From Halorubellus sp. JP-L1 (GTDB taxonomy: Archaea; Halobacteriota; Halobacteria; Halobacteriales; Natrialbaceae), in assembly GCF_011440375.1 (NCBI RefSeq), contig NZ_JAAOIR010000001.1, positions 1,550,001-1,614,000 on the forward strand: a DNA stretch of 64,000 nucleotides, read 5' to 3'. The notes under the pieces were generated by a model that saw only the letters and a program-made list of their open reading frames with translations, was not told the DNA's origin and searched no databases. Each line of letters opens with the position of its first letter. Positions within the stretch are counted from its first letter, which is position 1. A program made the translations under genes and the position numbers. Below, one piece after another: positions 28,064 through 37,327 of the stretch.

Positions 28064-28156
28064 ACCACGAATGGGGCGTCCAGGCACTAAAGCCGTCCGA
28101 GTTACGGCCACCGCGTGGGCGCGTGGCAGGCCACGTCGGGTTCCCGGGGGGCGAAC

Positions 28157-28188
28157 GCTTTTTGCACCCGGCCGGGCAACGGCCGGGT
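28157..28188 (+). promoter_or_regulatory. TATA box and operator-like palindrome abutting a start codon
   Basis: GCTTTTTGC at 28157-28165 is a TATA-like box about 28 bases before ATG 28189. Between box and ATG lies a perfect inverted repeat, ACCCGGCCG (28166-28174) and CGGCCGGGT (28180-28188), loop GGCAA, ending on the base before the ATG. It covers the expected transcription start, so it could be a repressor site or a 5' mRNA hairpin controlling a nearly leaderless message. Confidence 0.6.
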
Positions 28189-28962
28189 ATGACAGAGAAC
28201 CCGCCGCCGGCGGCGGACGACGACGAGGCGACTGGCGAGGTGGAGTCGGTCGACGACGAGACGACTGGCGAGGTGGAGTCGGTCGACGACGACGGTGTGG
28301 ACGCCGTCGGTGTCGACGACGCTAGCGCTGACGACGTTGGCGCCGGCGACGTTAGCGCTGACGACGCTGACGACGACGCCAGCAGTGGTGCCGAGACCGC
28401 CGCGACCGACGCTGGAGAGGCTGACGGCTCCCCGTCGCCAGGGGTGCCAGACGAGTCGAACCTGCCGGGCGACGACGAGGTACCCCCGGACGTCCAGAAG
28501 TACGAGCGGTTCACGAAGATGGACGGCGCGCAGTACGAACGAGTGAACGACTTCCTTCGGGAGCGTACGTACGTGACTGCGCGCGAGTGGGCGATCGCGC
28601 GCCTGTGCTCGGACTTCCGGACGGAGACCGGCGTGGAGATGACGAAGATCGGCGAGAACCTCCCGGAGCTGGTGCCGTTCATGACGGACACGTACACGCC
28701 GCAGGCGGTGAACCAGGCGCGGTCGTCGTTCGAGGAGAAAGTCCGGAAGGCCGGTGCGACTTTCCTCTACGGTGCGATGTGTGACTTCTTCACGGCCGAG
28801 GAGCTGGACGACGTGATGTACGAGTCGACGGAGGTCGCGAAGTTCCTCCTCGAGGTCGAGGGCGTGGACCTGTCCGTGGACGAGGAACTGGACGCCGAGG
28901 AACGCATCTCTTCGGTGATGCGGGAGGTCCGGTCTGCGAGCGAGGATCTCCGCGACGAGTAG
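28189..28962 (+). CDS. DUF5806-like haloarchaeal protein with acidic repeat tail
   Basis: The protein has 257 residues. The first ~100 are disordered and very acidic, including two nearly identical 11-residue repeats (TGEVESVDDET and TGEVESVDDDG), encoded by a 33-base tandem repeat at 28228-28293. The conserved region starts near VQKYERFTKMDGAQYERV and is helical (YVTAREWAIARLCSDFRTETG, MTDTYTPQAVNQARSSFEEKV). From memory it matches DUF5806, which I could not check. The helical core may be DNA-associated, but no known motif proves this. The start is ATG 28189 (MTENPPPAADD). Confidence 0.72.
   Translation: MTENPPPAADDDEATGEVESVDDETTGEVESVDDDGVDAVGVDDASADDVGAGDVSADDADDDASSGAETAATDAGEADGSPSPGVPDESNLPGDDEVPPDVQKYERFTKMDGAQYERVNDFLRERTYVTAREWAIARLCSDFRTETGVEMTKIGENLPELVPFMTDTYTPQAVNQARSSFEEKVRKAGATFLYGAMCDFFTAEELDDVMYESTEVAKFLLEVEGVDLSVDEELDAEERISSVMREVRSASEDLRDE
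28228..28293 (+). repeat. 33-base in-frame tandem duplication
   Basis: Two copies (28228-28260 and 28261-28293) differ at only a few bases and encode the acidic repeat TGEVESVDD. They lie in the disordered N terminus of the DUF5806-like protein, a region where length change is probably tolerated. Confidence 0.8.
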
Positions 28963-29603
28963 CTGGAGCCTGCGGTCGTCGATGGACGTTCGCGAAGGTA
29001 GTAAGCCGCTGATACCGTGGTGCGGTGTCGTCGTCACCGGCCTCCACCCCCGTGATGGCCGGCGAGCGGTCACCGCGATACGTGCGTGAAGTCGAGCCGC
29101 CCGTGGGTCGGTTGGCCTGCCGCTGCGTTCGCGGCCGACGCCTCGTCGGCGCTGAACGCTATCATCCCGTATTACTGGGCTACCAATAAAGGGGGTCTAC
29201 CGTTTGGAACGGTTTCTCCAGGTATAGGCCTCGTTGGGCGTCTTCAAGGGAAGTTCTGCGGTTCTCAGCGATGCGTTGAAGCGGTGGGTCGGCGGGCCGC
29301 GGATTCGGGCAATCTGACCGGGTCGAAACCGGTTCCATCACGCGATTCAAGGCTCGGTTGAGGGGTTTCTGTCGGAGGTATCTCGTCGGCGATGCCGGTA
29401 CGGTCGAAGAGCGCGTCGGCTCGCGACGGTCGGAATGCGTTCCGAACGGTCGGATGGTGCGTGGAGCGCGAGACGGATTCGAACCGCGACCGCGACAGCC
29501 GATGTCGCTCGCGCGCCGCCAGCGTTCGCTAGCGTTGACAGCGGGATGAGCGGTCAGTCCCGTTGGCGTTGACGCCGGGATGATCGTCGATCTCCGAGTC
29601 AGG
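28963..29603. other. Long intergenic region, partly AT-rich
   Basis: No convincing protein gene is present. A 91-codon open frame at 29086 lacks a promoter and shows no family likeness. Around 29160-29230 the sequence is less GC-rich, with ATTACTGGG and CCAATAAAGG, and holds a small inverted repeat (ACCGTTTGGAACGGT). A tRNA-like fragment lies on the minus strand at 29465-29514. The end contains short repeats of GTTGAC(A/G)(C/G)CGGGATGA flanking GGTCAGTCCCG. Confidence 0.5.
29465..29514 (-). other. tRNA-like fragment (T-arm and acceptor-like stem)
   Basis: On the minus strand, GCGCGAG and CTCGCGC can form a perfect seven-base acceptor-like stem. Between them are the hairpin CGACA-TCGGC-TGTCG and a T-arm-like CGCGGTTCGAATCCG, and TCCA follows the stem. 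D and anticodon arms are missing, so this is not a normal tRNA. It could be a decayed tRNA or attachment-site remnant, or chance. Confidence 0.35.
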
Positions 29604-30128
29604 TCAGTCCTCGGCGGGCGGGAAGAACAGCGACGGGTCGTCGTGCGTGAACGTCGAGACGTGCTCGCTCGCGAGGTCGCGGACGTGCGTCCGCATCTCG
29701 CCCTCGCGGGTCGCCGCCTCGATCATGTCCTGGGCGGTCTCGTCGTCGCTGTCGTAGAACGCGGGCGAGACGACGGCGATCTCGCGGTCGGCGTCCTCGA
29801 GGACGACGACGAGGAAGACGATACCGGCCTCGACCGCCCGGAACACCGAGCAGGCGTCGAACGCGGCGTCGGGCGCCTCGACGAGGTCCTGGATCTCGCG
29901 CGCTCGCTCGCCGGGGACGACGAGGTCGAGGCCGTACCGGTCGACGGTCGCGTGCTGGCCGGAGAGCACGCCGATGTCGCCGGGGTGGAGTTCGACGACC
30001 TGCCAGCCGTCCTCGCGATACTCGGCGGCGGTCGCCTCCATGTCCGAGACGACGGCGTCCCAGTGGTCGAGGACGCCCTCCGGGGGCAGGTGCGCTTCGG
30101 GGTCGACGTCGACGTGGTCCTCGTTCAT
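29604..30128 (-). CDS. Conserved haloarchaeal protein (DUF7529-like)
   Basis: This 174-residue soluble acidic protein starts [18 protein letters not shown]. It has a helix ([24 protein letters not shown]) and an alternating beta/alpha core ([61 protein letters not shown]), ending with a helix and FFPPAED. No catalytic motif is recognised. From memory it resembles a haloarchaeal DUF (7529), unverified. It is divergent from the ABC importer, with the 22-base repeats in the shared upstream region. Confidence 0.65.
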   Translation of the reverse strand: MNEDHVDVDPEAHLPPEGVLDHWDAVVSDMEATAAEYREDGWQVVELHPGDIGVLSGQHATVDRYGLDLVVPGERAREIQDLVEAPDAAFDACSVFRAVEAGIVFLVVVLEDADREIAVVSPAFYDSDDETAQDMIEAATREGEMRTHVRDLASEHVSTFTHDDPSLFFPPAED

Positions 30129-30185
30129 GCACGAAGCGGCGGGACCGGACGGCAAAAGGGTTGGGAAGCACGCCCACGCCGGACG

Positions 30186-30272
30186 ACGGAGTACGGGCGT
30201 CCGGACGACACAGTACGGGCGTCCGAGCGACACAGTACGGGCGTCCGAGCGACACAGTACGGGGCCCGGACG
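30186..30272. repeat. 22-base tandem repeat, four copies, in a divergent promoter region
   Basis: Copies are at 30186-30207, 30208-30229, 30230-30251 and 30252-30272 (the last 21 bases). The core is ACACAGTACGGGCGTCCGAGCG. The second and third are identical, while the outer two are diverged. They lie between divergent starts (30128 minus, 30377 plus), about 75 bases upstream of the importer TATA box. This is a plausible place for a regulator array. Confidence 0.9.
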
Positions 30273-30344
30273 ACGTCGCAGGGGAGCCGGTTCGACGAGA
30301 AACCGGGGGGTGCCGGCGGGGCGACCCTGATTCGTGTGGAAACG

Positions 30345-30352
30345 CTTTTCAC
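30345..30352 (+). promoter_or_regulatory. Promoter of ABC importer ATPase
   Basis: CTTTTCAC lies about 28 bases before GTG 30377, as expected for a leaderless transcript. This supports GTG 30377 over upstream in-frame starts that would run through the repeat array. Confidence 0.5.
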
Positions 30353-30376
30353 GGGTGCGACTGCCACGTTCGAGTA

Positions 30377-32956
30377 GTGACCGATCTACTCTCCATCTCC
30401 GGCCTGCACACGCGTTTCGATACCGATCGGGGAACCGTCCGAGCGGTCGAGGACTTCGACCTGACGGTCCCCGAGGGGAAGACCGTCGGCCTCGTCGGCG
30501 AGTCCGGTTCGGGGAAGTCCGTGACGGCGCTATCCGCGATGGGACTCGTCGACGACCCGGGGTACGTCGCCGAGGGCGACATCGAGTTCCACGACCGCGA
30601 CCTCGCGCAGCGGCTCGCCGGCGAGTACCCCGAGCGTGCGGGGACGTTCGTCGACGAGGGGCGTGGCGTCGTGGACCTCTCGCAGGCGCCCGAGCCGGCG
30701 ATGCGGTCGATCCGCGGCGGCGAGATGAGCATGATCTTCCAGGACCCGATGACGTCGCTGAATCCCGCGGTGACCGTCGGGGAGCAGGTCGCCGAGAGCC
30801 TGCGGCTGCACCGGTACGGGAACCGCTCGAAGGACACGTGGTGGAACGCGGTCCGCGAGATCCTCCCGAAGTTCGGTGGGAACGGCGGGATGAGCGAGGA
30901 AGTGCTAGAGGACACCGTCGACATCCTCGAGGAGGTCGGGATTCCGGAGCCGACCGCCAGGCTCGACGAGTACCCACACGAGTTCAGCGGCGGGATGCGC
31001 CAGCGCGTGCTCATCGCGATCGCGCTCGCGTGCCGCCCGCAGCTCTTGATCGCGGACGAGCCGACGACGGCGCTGGACGTCACAATCCAGGCGCAGATCC
31101 TCGACCTCATCAACGAACTCCAGGACGAGCGCGGGATGAGCGTCCTGTTCATCACGCACGACCTGGGCGTGGTCGCGGAGACGTGCGACCGGGTCGCGGT
31201 GATGTACGCGGGGAACGTCGTCGAGGAGGGCCCGGTCGAGGAGATCTTCGCGAACCCGTCGCATCCGTACACGTACGCGCTCCTCGAGTCCATCCCCCGC
31301 GAGGACAAGGACCGGTTGACGCCGATCGAGGGGAACGTCCCCGACCTCATCGACATGGACGAAGGCTGTCACTTCGCGGATCGATGTCCGTGGGCGCACG
31401 ACGCGTGCGTCGGCCAGGAAATCCCGTACCTCCAGCACGGCGACGCGGGCGTCGACCACGTCTCGAAGTGCGTGCTCGAGGACTTCGACGAGTCCGAGTA
31501 CCTGAGCGGCCAGGAGCCGGTTCGGTCCTCGGCGGCGACGCAGTTCGGCGACCCGCTCGTGGAGGTCCGGGACCTCAAGAAGCACTTCTCGCGCGCCGAC
31601 GACATGCTCGACAAGTGGCTGTCGAGCGAGACCCAGAGCGTGAAGGCCGTCGACGGCGTGAGTTTCGACATCCGCGAGGGCGAGACGCTCGGGCTCGTCG
31701 GCGAGTCCGGCTGCGGGAAGTCGACGACGGGCGAGACCATCCTGCGGCTCCTGGAGCCGACCGACGGGAGCGTCGTGTTCGCGGGCGAGGACCTCGCCGA
31801 CCTCTCCGGGCGCGACCTGCGCGCGAAGCGCCGAGACATGCAGATGATCTTCCAGGACCCGCTGTCGAGCCTCGACCCCCGGATGACGGTCGGGCAGATC
31901 CTCATGGAGCCCCTGAAGATCCACGACCTCCCCGAGGAACGGCCAGCCGAAGACCAGAGTCGGCGCGAGCAGCGTCGCGAGCGCGTGCTCGACCTCATCG
32001 ACGAAGTCGGACTGTCTCGCGACCAGATCGACCGGTACCCCCACGAGATGTCCGGCGGGCAGCGCCAGCGCGTCGGGATCGCGCGAGCGCTCGCGGTCGA
32101 CCCCGACTTCATCGTGTGCGACGAGCCGGTGTCGGCGCTGGACGTGTCCGTGCAGGCCCAGATCCTGAACCTCCTGGAGGACCTCCAGGAGGAGTTCGGG
32201 TTGACGTTCCTGTTCATCGCACACGACCTCTCCGTCGTCAGGCACGTCTCGGATCGCGTCGCCGTGATGTACCTCGGCGAGGTCGTGGAGGTGGCGGACA
32301 CCGCCGAGTTGTTCGCGGACCCGAAGCATCCGTACACGCAGGCGTTGCTGTCGTCGATCCCGGTTCCGGATCCGACCGTGGACACGGACGACCGCATCAT
32401 CCTGGAGGGCGACGTCCCCAGTCCGATCGACCCGCCGTCGGGCTGTCACTTCCGGACGCGGTGCCCGCAGGTCATCCCGCCGGCGGACCTGGACATGCCC
32501 CAGGAGACGTACCGCGAGGTGATGAGCGTGCGGCAGCGCATCGACGAGGAGTCCATCGACCTGCAGTTGGCGTGGAAGGAAGCCGAGGCGTCCGACGCGG
32601 ACGAGGAGTCAACGACGGCGGCCGCGACGGACGGTGGGACGCCGGCGGGCGGCGAAGACGGGCCGGGGCCGGCGGCGGTGGACGCGTTCACGGACGTGCT
32701 CTGGGCGGAACTGTTCGAGGACCCGTCCAAGGTTCGTGGTCGGTCCCGCGAACTCGTACAGGAGGCGTTCGAGCACCTGGCTCGCGAGGACTGGACGGCG
32801 GCGGCGGCGACGCTCGAGGACCGGTTCGAGAGCGTCTGCGAGACCGTCAATCCGGTCCTGCAGGACGACGACCACCCGGCCGCGTGTCACCTGTACGCCC
32901 AGCCGGCGAACGCGACGACCCCCGATGCAGACGCGCCGCCGAGTGGCGAACGGTAA
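30377..32956 (+). CDS. Peptide/nickel-type ABC importer ATPase, two ATPase domains fused
   Basis: This 859-residue protein joins two Dpp/Opp-type ATPases. Domain 1 has Walker A GESGSGKS (~residue 41), signature FSGGMRQRV (~205) and Walker [13 protein letters not shown]. Domain 2 has Walker [10 protein letters not shown] (~440), [15 protein letters not shown] (~558) and [12 protein letters not shown]. Each is followed by the oligopeptide/dipeptide C-terminal cysteine motif ([14 protein letters not shown] and CHFRTRCPQ). A ~150-residue acidic tail with a helical end ([20 protein letters not shown]) is unusual. It powers import through the permeases at 34936 and 35981. The start codon is GTG. 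Confidence 0.92.
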   Translation: MTDLLSISGLHTRFDTDRGTVRAVEDFDLTVPEGKTVGLVGESGSGKSVTALSAMGLVDDPGYVAEGDIEFHDRDLAQRLAGEYPERAGTFVDEGRGVVDLSQAPEPAMRSIRGGEMSMIFQDPMTSLNPAVTVGEQVAESLRLHRYGNRSKDTWWNAVREILPKFGGNGGMSEEVLEDTVDILEEVGIPEPTARLDEYPHEFSGGMRQRVLIAIALACRPQLLIADEPTTALDVTIQAQILDLINELQDERGMSVLFITHDLGVVAETCDRVAVMYAGNVVEEGPVEEIFANPSHPYTYALLESIPREDKDRLTPIEGNVPDLIDMDEGCHFADRCPWAHDACVGQEIPYLQHGDAGVDHVSKCVLEDFDESEYLSGQEPVRSSAATQFGDPLVEVRDLKKHFSRADDMLDKWLSSETQSVKAVDGVSFDIREGETLGLVGESGCGKSTTGETILRLLEPTDGSVVFAGEDLADLSGRDLRAKRRDMQMIFQDPLSSLDPRMTVGQILMEPLKIHDLPEERPAEDQSRREQRRERVLDLIDEVGLSRDQIDRYPHEMSGGQRQRVGIARALAVDPDFIVCDEPVSALDVSVQAQILNLLEDLQEEFGLTFLFIAHDLSVVRHVSDRVAVMYLGEVVEVADTAELFADPKHPYTQALLSSIPVPDPTVDTDDRIILEGDVPSPIDPPSGCHFRTRCPQVIPPADLDMPQETYREVMSVRQRIDEESIDLQLAWKEAEASDADEESTTAAATDGGTPAGGEDGPGPAAVDAFTDVLWAELFEDPSKVRGRSRELVQEAFEHLAREDWTAAAATLEDRFESVCETVNPVLQDDDHPAACHLYAQPANATTPDADAPPSGER

Positions 32957-33055
32957 GAAGTGCCCGTTTCGACGTGATTTTACGCCGAAGTAGATCGCGG
33001 AGAGCGGACGTTTTCGCTGCCGGGGAGGCGAACACCGGCTACAGACATTATGAAC

Positions 33056-33064
33056 GTTTATATA
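33056..33064 (+). promoter_or_regulatory. Promoter of substrate-binding protein gene
   Basis: GTTTATATA is the strongest TATA-like box in the importer locus, about 26 bases before ATG 33087 (20 before ATG 33081). Separate strong transcription of the receptor gene is common in ABC importers. Confidence 0.6.
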
Positions 33065-33086
33065 GGCGGCGTTTGTGGCAATGCCT

Positions 33087-34766
33087 ATGGCAGATGGTGA
33101 CAACGGCATGGAGAGACGCGACTTCCTGAAGACAGCAGGCGCCACGGCCGCCGCGGCCACGACGACGGCGACTGCCGGCTGTATCTCGAGCCTCACCGGG
33201 GGCAGCGGTGGGTCCCTCGTGTACGCTCGCGGTGACCACCCCGAGAACTACGACCCACAGCAGACCACGAGCGGCGAGGTCGCGAAGGTCACGAACCAGA
33301 TCTTCGACACGCTCATCCAGTTCCAGGCGGGGAGTGGCGGACAGCTCACGGACGGGCTCGCGAAGAGCGACGGCTGGTCGCTCTCCGGTACGACCGCGAC
33401 CCTCGAACTGAAGGAGGACGTCACGTTCCACGACGGCTCCGACTTCACGGCGGCGGACGTGAAGGCGACGATCCGTCGGTTCACGGACGAGAACTACGAC
33501 TACTACCTCGGTACGGAGAACGCCTCCGGGTACGCCGGGTTCACGTTCGGGAACTGGGTCGATGAGATCGACGCGTCCAGCGAGTACACCGTCGAGTTCA
33601 CGCTCACGCAGAAGTACGCGCCGTTCCTCCGCAACCTGGCGATGTTCGCGGCCGCGATCCTCAACCAGGACCAGATCACGGGTCTCGACGACCAGACCCA
33701 GCTCGGGACCGAGCCCAACGGCACGGGACCGTTCGCATTCGAGGAACTCGACAACTCGAACCAGCGCGTGCTGCTGTCGGCGAACAACGACTACTGGGGC
33801 GAGGGGCCGAACGTCGGCGAAGTCGTCTTCAAGACGATCGGGCAGAACTCCTCGCGAGCGCAGGACGTCGTGAACGGCGACTCGCACATCACGGACAACC
33901 TGGGTGCGGAGTCCTCGACGACGATCGAGGAGGCAGACACCGCCCAGATCAAGTCCAAGCCCGGCATCAACAGCGGGTACATGGCGTTCAACATGGCGCG
34001 CAAAGAGGAGTTCCGCGACCGGCGCGTTCGCCGCGCGGTCAGCCTCGCCGTGAACACGGAAGCGGTCGTGAACACGATCTATCAGGGCTTCGCGGTGCAG
34101 TCGAGTCAGCCGCTCCCGCAGGGCGTCATGGGCCGCAAGGACGACCTGGATCCGTACCCGAACGACAAGGAGCAGGCTCAGAGCTTGCTCGAGGAGGCCG
34201 GTGCGGCCGACATGGAGTTCGAGCTCGCGACGTTCTCGAACCCGCGCGGGTACAACCCGAGTCCGATCCAGACCGCGAACCAGTTCAAGTCCGACCTCGA
34301 AGAGATCGGGCTGACGGTGAACATCAACCAGTTCTCGACGTTCTCGTCGTACCTCGAGTACACGGACGCGGGGAACCACGACGCGTGTTTCCTCGGCTGG
34401 TACACCGACAACGCGGACCCGGACAACTTCATGTACGTCCTCCTCGACCCGAAGGTCGAGATGGACGCGGTCCCCGACGGCCAGGACTGGGTCAGCCGAG
34501 ACACGGAGGGCTACAGCGTCCTGAACGCCGCGGGCTGGGCGAACACGGACTACATGCAGCTGGTGCGTGACGCACAGTCGACGTACGACGAGGCGACGCG
34601 CAAGCAGAAGTACCAGCAGGCGAGTCAGATCGCGCACGACGAGGCGCCGTGGGTGTTCGTCGACTACGCGAAGACGATTCGCGCGATCCACGAGTCGGTC
34701 GTCTCCGATTCGTTCACCGTGAGTTCCGTCGGCGGTCCCTTCCTGGAGCTCGTCGAGCTCGAGTAA
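33087..34766 (+). CDS. ABC importer substrate-binding lipoprotein (family 5, Tat-exported)
   Basis: This ~559-residue receptor begins with a twin-arginine signal, ERRDFLKTAGATAAAA, and a lipobox TAGC whose cysteine is the expected lipidation site. The mature part is an SBP family 5 protein (YDPQQTTSGEVAKVTNQIFDTLI, LELKEDVTFHDGSDFTAADVKATI, DNADPDNFMYVLLDP). Family members bind peptides, nickel chelates or sugars; the ligand is not predictable. It acts on the outer face of the membrane. The start could be ATG 33081 or 33087; the promoter distance favours 33087. Confidence 0.92.
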   Translation: MADGDNGMERRDFLKTAGATAAAATTTATAGCISSLTGGSGGSLVYARGDHPENYDPQQTTSGEVAKVTNQIFDTLIQFQAGSGGQLTDGLAKSDGWSLSGTTATLELKEDVTFHDGSDFTAADVKATIRRFTDENYDYYLGTENASGYAGFTFGNWVDEIDASSEYTVEFTLTQKYAPFLRNLAMFAAAILNQDQITGLDDQTQLGTEPNGTGPFAFEELDNSNQRVLLSANNDYWGEGPNVGEVVFKTIGQNSSRAQDVVNGDSHITDNLGAESSTTIEEADTAQIKSKPGINSGYMAFNMARKEEFRDRRVRRAVSLAVNTEAVVNTIYQGFAVQSSQPLPQGVMGRKDDLDPYPNDKEQAQSLLEEAGAADMEFELATFSNPRGYNPSPIQTANQFKSDLEEIGLTVNINQFSTFSSYLEYTDAGNHDACFLGWYTDNADPDNFMYVLLDPKVEMDAVPDGQDWVSRDTEGYSVLNAAGWANTDYMQLVRDAQSTYDEATRKQKYQQASQIAHDEAPWVFVDYAKTIRAIHESVVSDSFTVSSVGGPFLELVELE

Positions 34767-34895
34767 CGGACGCGGTCGCTCGTCTCGTCGACGAGCACGA
34801 GTCGCGGTGTCGGGCAACTCACCCGGCGTTTTCAGGACCGGTAGCGACCGGAAGAATCGCGTGACAGCGCCGCGTACTGGGCGTCGATGACAAGC

Positions 34896-34904
34896 GTTTT
34901 ATTG
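34896..34904 (+). promoter_or_regulatory. Promoter of permease pair
   Basis: GTTTTATTG is about 36 bases before ATG 34936, implying a leader of about 10 bases. It lies in the 169-base gap after the receptor gene, so the permeases can be transcribed independently. Confidence 0.5.
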
Positions 34905-34935
34905 TGGCCGTCTGTGTGACCAGCCAACACAGGCA

Positions 34936-35979
34936 ATGGTCTCGAAGCGATTCATCCTGAAGCGTCTGCTGTTGCTCGTGCCGGTGCTGTTCGGCGTGGC
35001 GACGTTCGTGTTCGCCATCCTCCACCTCTCGGGGGGTGATCCGGCGCGCGTCATCGCCGGACAGCGTGCGTCCGAGGAGGTCGTCCGGCAGGTGCGTCAA
35101 GAGCTCGGGCTGAACGACCCGATCCTCGTCCAGTACGGGCGATTCCTCGTCGACGTCGTCCAGTTCGACTTCGGGAACTCGTACTCGATCTCGCGCGGGA
35201 ACCCCGTTCGCGACGTGCTCGCGAGCCGGCTCCCCGTGACGCTCGAGCTCGCGCTCTACGGGCAGTTCATCGGGCTCGCGCTCGGGCTCCCGCTGGGCAT
35301 CCTCTCGGCCATCAAGCAGGATTCGTTGCTCGACCACTCGACGCGCATCGGCGCGCTCGCCGGGATCTCCGTCCCGATCTACTGGTCGGGGCCGCTGCTC
35401 ATCCTGTTCTTCTCGGGGTTCCTCGGGTGGTTCCCGGCCGCGGGCCGCATCGGGTCGACGGTCTTCCTCGACAACTCCTGGACGCTCCTCGGTATGGAGC
35501 TCCCGTTGACGGGGATGGTCACGATCGACACGATCCTCCTCGGTGAACCGGGTGCGTGGCTGTCGGCGGTCTCGCACCTGTTCCTGCCGGCGGTCACGAT
35601 CGGCGTGTACTCGATGGCGCTCATCTCGCGGATGATGCGGTCGTCGATGCTCGAGGTCGTCCGGCAGGACTACATGCGGACCGCTCGCGCGAAGGGGCAG
35701 GGCGCGAAGATCACGATCATGAAGCACGGGTTCCGGAACGCGATGATCCCCGTGATCACGGTCGTCGGCATCCAGTTCGGGACGCTCCTGGGTGGCGCGG
35801 TCCTCACCGAGACCGTGTTCGGGATCGGTGGCATCGGGACGCTCATCGTGAGCGCGATCAACGCGACGGACTATCCGGTCGTCCAGGGTGCGGTCCTGAC
35901 GTTCGCGCTGCTGTTCACGCTCGTGAACCTCGGCGTCGACATCACCTACAGCTACCTCGACCCCAGAATCCAGCAATAA
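34936..35979 (+). CDS. ABC importer permease, DppB type
   Basis: This 347-residue permease has six or so membrane helices. It opens with the typical KRFILKRLLLLVPVLFGVATFVF and LSGGDPARVIAGQRAS, and carries the EAA-like coupling loop (DYMRTARAKGQGAKITIMKHGFRNAMIPVITVVG). It ends with LGVDITYSYLDPRIQ. It pairs with the DppC-type subunit, whose ATG begins one base after this stop, so the two are translationally coupled. Confidence 0.93.
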   Translation: MVSKRFILKRLLLLVPVLFGVATFVFAILHLSGGDPARVIAGQRASEEVVRQVRQELGLNDPILVQYGRFLVDVVQFDFGNSYSISRGNPVRDVLASRLPVTLELALYGQFIGLALGLPLGILSAIKQDSLLDHSTRIGALAGISVPIYWSGPLLILFFSGFLGWFPAAGRIGSTVFLDNSWTLLGMELPLTGMVTIDTILLGEPGAWLSAVSHLFLPAVTIGVYSMALISRMMRSSMLEVVRQDYMRTARAKGQGAKITIMKHGFRNAMIPVITVVGIQFGTLLGGAVLTETVFGIGGIGTLIVSAINATDYPVVQGAVLTFALLFTLVNLGVDITYSYLDPRIQQ

Positions 35980-35980
35980 C

Positions 35981-36928
35981 ATGAGTACCGAAACGCCCGA
36001 CGCGACGACCGACGTCGAGGAACGCGGACCGATAGAGCGATTGCGGAACTCACCGTTCCTCTCTGACTTGCTCTCGAATCGCCTGGCGCTCATCGGGATC
36101 GGGATCATCGTCTCGATGCTCTTGATCGCGATCTACGCCAGAGTGTTCTACGACCTGCAGGCGCTCACGTCGTCCCGTCTCGGCGGGACGTTCCCCGACC
36201 GCGTGGCCCCGGGGTGGGCTGGCGGGCCGGCGCCGGCGAACGAGATGCTGTTCGGGACGGATCAGGCGGCGCGGGACATCTATCGACGGACGATGTACGG
36301 CGCGTGGATCGCGATGAAGTTCGGGACGATCACGGTCGGCGTGTCGACGGTCCTCGGCGTGACGCTCGGCATCATCGCGGCGTACTACGGTGACGTGACT
36401 GACAACGTCATCATGCGGACGATGGACGTCCTGCTGGCGTTCCCGTCGCTCCTGCTCGCGCTCGCGCTCGTCGCGATCTTCGGCGCGGGCCTCTGGAAGG
36501 CCGTGATCGCGTTGACGCTCGTCTACACGCCGCGGTTCGCGCGCGTCGTCCGCGGAGCGGCGCTGAAGGTCCTGGAGGACGAGTACATCGATGCGACGGA
36601 GGCGCTCGGTGCGAAGGACCCGCGCATCCTGTTCCGGCACATCATGCCGAACACGCTCGCGCCGATCACGGTCCAGTCGACGCTGAACTTCGGGCTGGCG
36701 ATCATCGACATCGCCGCGCTGTCCTTTCTGGGGTTCGGCGCGCAAGCGGGTGCGCCGTCGTGGGGATTGATGCTCTCGAACGGCGTCGAGTTCGGCCTGC
36801 AGTCCGGGCGCTGGTGGATGTCGTTCTTCCCGGGCCTGTTCCTCGCACTGACCGTCCTCGGGTTCAACCTCCTCGGAGACGGGATGCGTGACGCACTGGA
36901 CCCGCGGATGCAGGACGCGGTCGACTGA
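35981..36928 (+). CDS. ABC importer permease, DppC type
   Basis: This 315-residue permease has an acidic N terminus (MSTETPDATTDVEERG), a first helix LALIGIGIIVSMLLIAIYARVF, and a transmembrane core with FGTDQAARDIYRRTMYG. The coupling loop is EYIDATEALGAKDPRILFRHIMPNTLAPI, and it ends LGDGMRDALDPRMQ. It forms the translocation channel with the DppB-type protein. A small membrane-protein gene begins five bases after its stop. Confidence 0.93.
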   Translation: MSTETPDATTDVEERGPIERLRNSPFLSDLLSNRLALIGIGIIVSMLLIAIYARVFYDLQALTSSRLGGTFPDRVAPGWAGGPAPANEMLFGTDQAARDIYRRTMYGAWIAMKFGTITVGVSTVLGVTLGIIAAYYGDVTDNVIMRTMDVLLAFPSLLLALALVAIFGAGLWKAVIALTLVYTPRFARVVRGAALKVLEDEYIDATEALGAKDPRILFRHIMPNTLAPITVQSTLNFGLAIIDIAALSFLGFGAQAGAPSWGLMLSNGVEFGLQSGRWWMSFFPGLFLALTVLGFNLLGDGMRDALDPRMQDAVD

Positions 36929-36933
36929 TCGCG

Positions 36934-37314
36934 ATGGACGCGGAGGCGACGACGGCCGAGCGCGTTCGCGCGTACGTCTGGCCGCGTCTCCGCATCGTCG
37001 GCGGTGCGTTCGCGGTCGGTGCAGCCTGTAGCGTGGGACTCCTTCTCGTACTCGTCGGTGGCGGCGGGTGGGCGCCGGTTCCGGCGGCGCGGTTCGCGTT
37101 CGCGCTCGGCACGCTCGCGTTCGGGCTCGGACTCCTGGGGTGGTCGGGGTCGGCGATGGCGGGCCGCGGGTTCGAGGCGATGCAGGAGCACCTGGACACG
37201 AACACGGACTGGACGGAGGCGGACTCGCGGCGCGCGATGGCACGCATCGGCGCGTTCGGCGCGGGCGCGATGCTCGCGACGGGCGTCGCGGAAGCGATCG
37301 CGCTCGGCGCGTGA
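36934..37314 (+). CDS. Small haloarchaeal membrane protein
   Basis: This 126-residue protein has an N-terminal charged helix (MDAEATTAERVRAYVWPRL) and about three hydrophobic segments (VGGAFAVGAACSVGLLLVLVG, RFAFALGTLAFGLGLLGWSG, ARIGAFGAGAMLATGVAEAI). It looks related to other haloarchaeal two- or three-helix membrane proteins of unknown role. It is five bases after the DppC-type stop and probably co-transcribed, but nothing shows that it belongs to the importer. Confidence 0.7.
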   Translation: MDAEATTAERVRAYVWPRLRIVGGAFAVGAACSVGLLLVLVGGGGWAPVPAARFAFALGTLAFGLGLLGWSGSAMAGRGFEAMQEHLDTNTDWTEADSRRAMARIGAFGAGAMLATGVAEAIALGA

Positions 37315-37327
37315 GGCGAGAGTCGCG

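Noticed and set aside
29086-29361. 91-codon open frame in the long intergenic region
   Set aside because: Mixed hydrophobic and Cys content without haloarchaeal codon bias, no promoter at the right distance and no family likeness.
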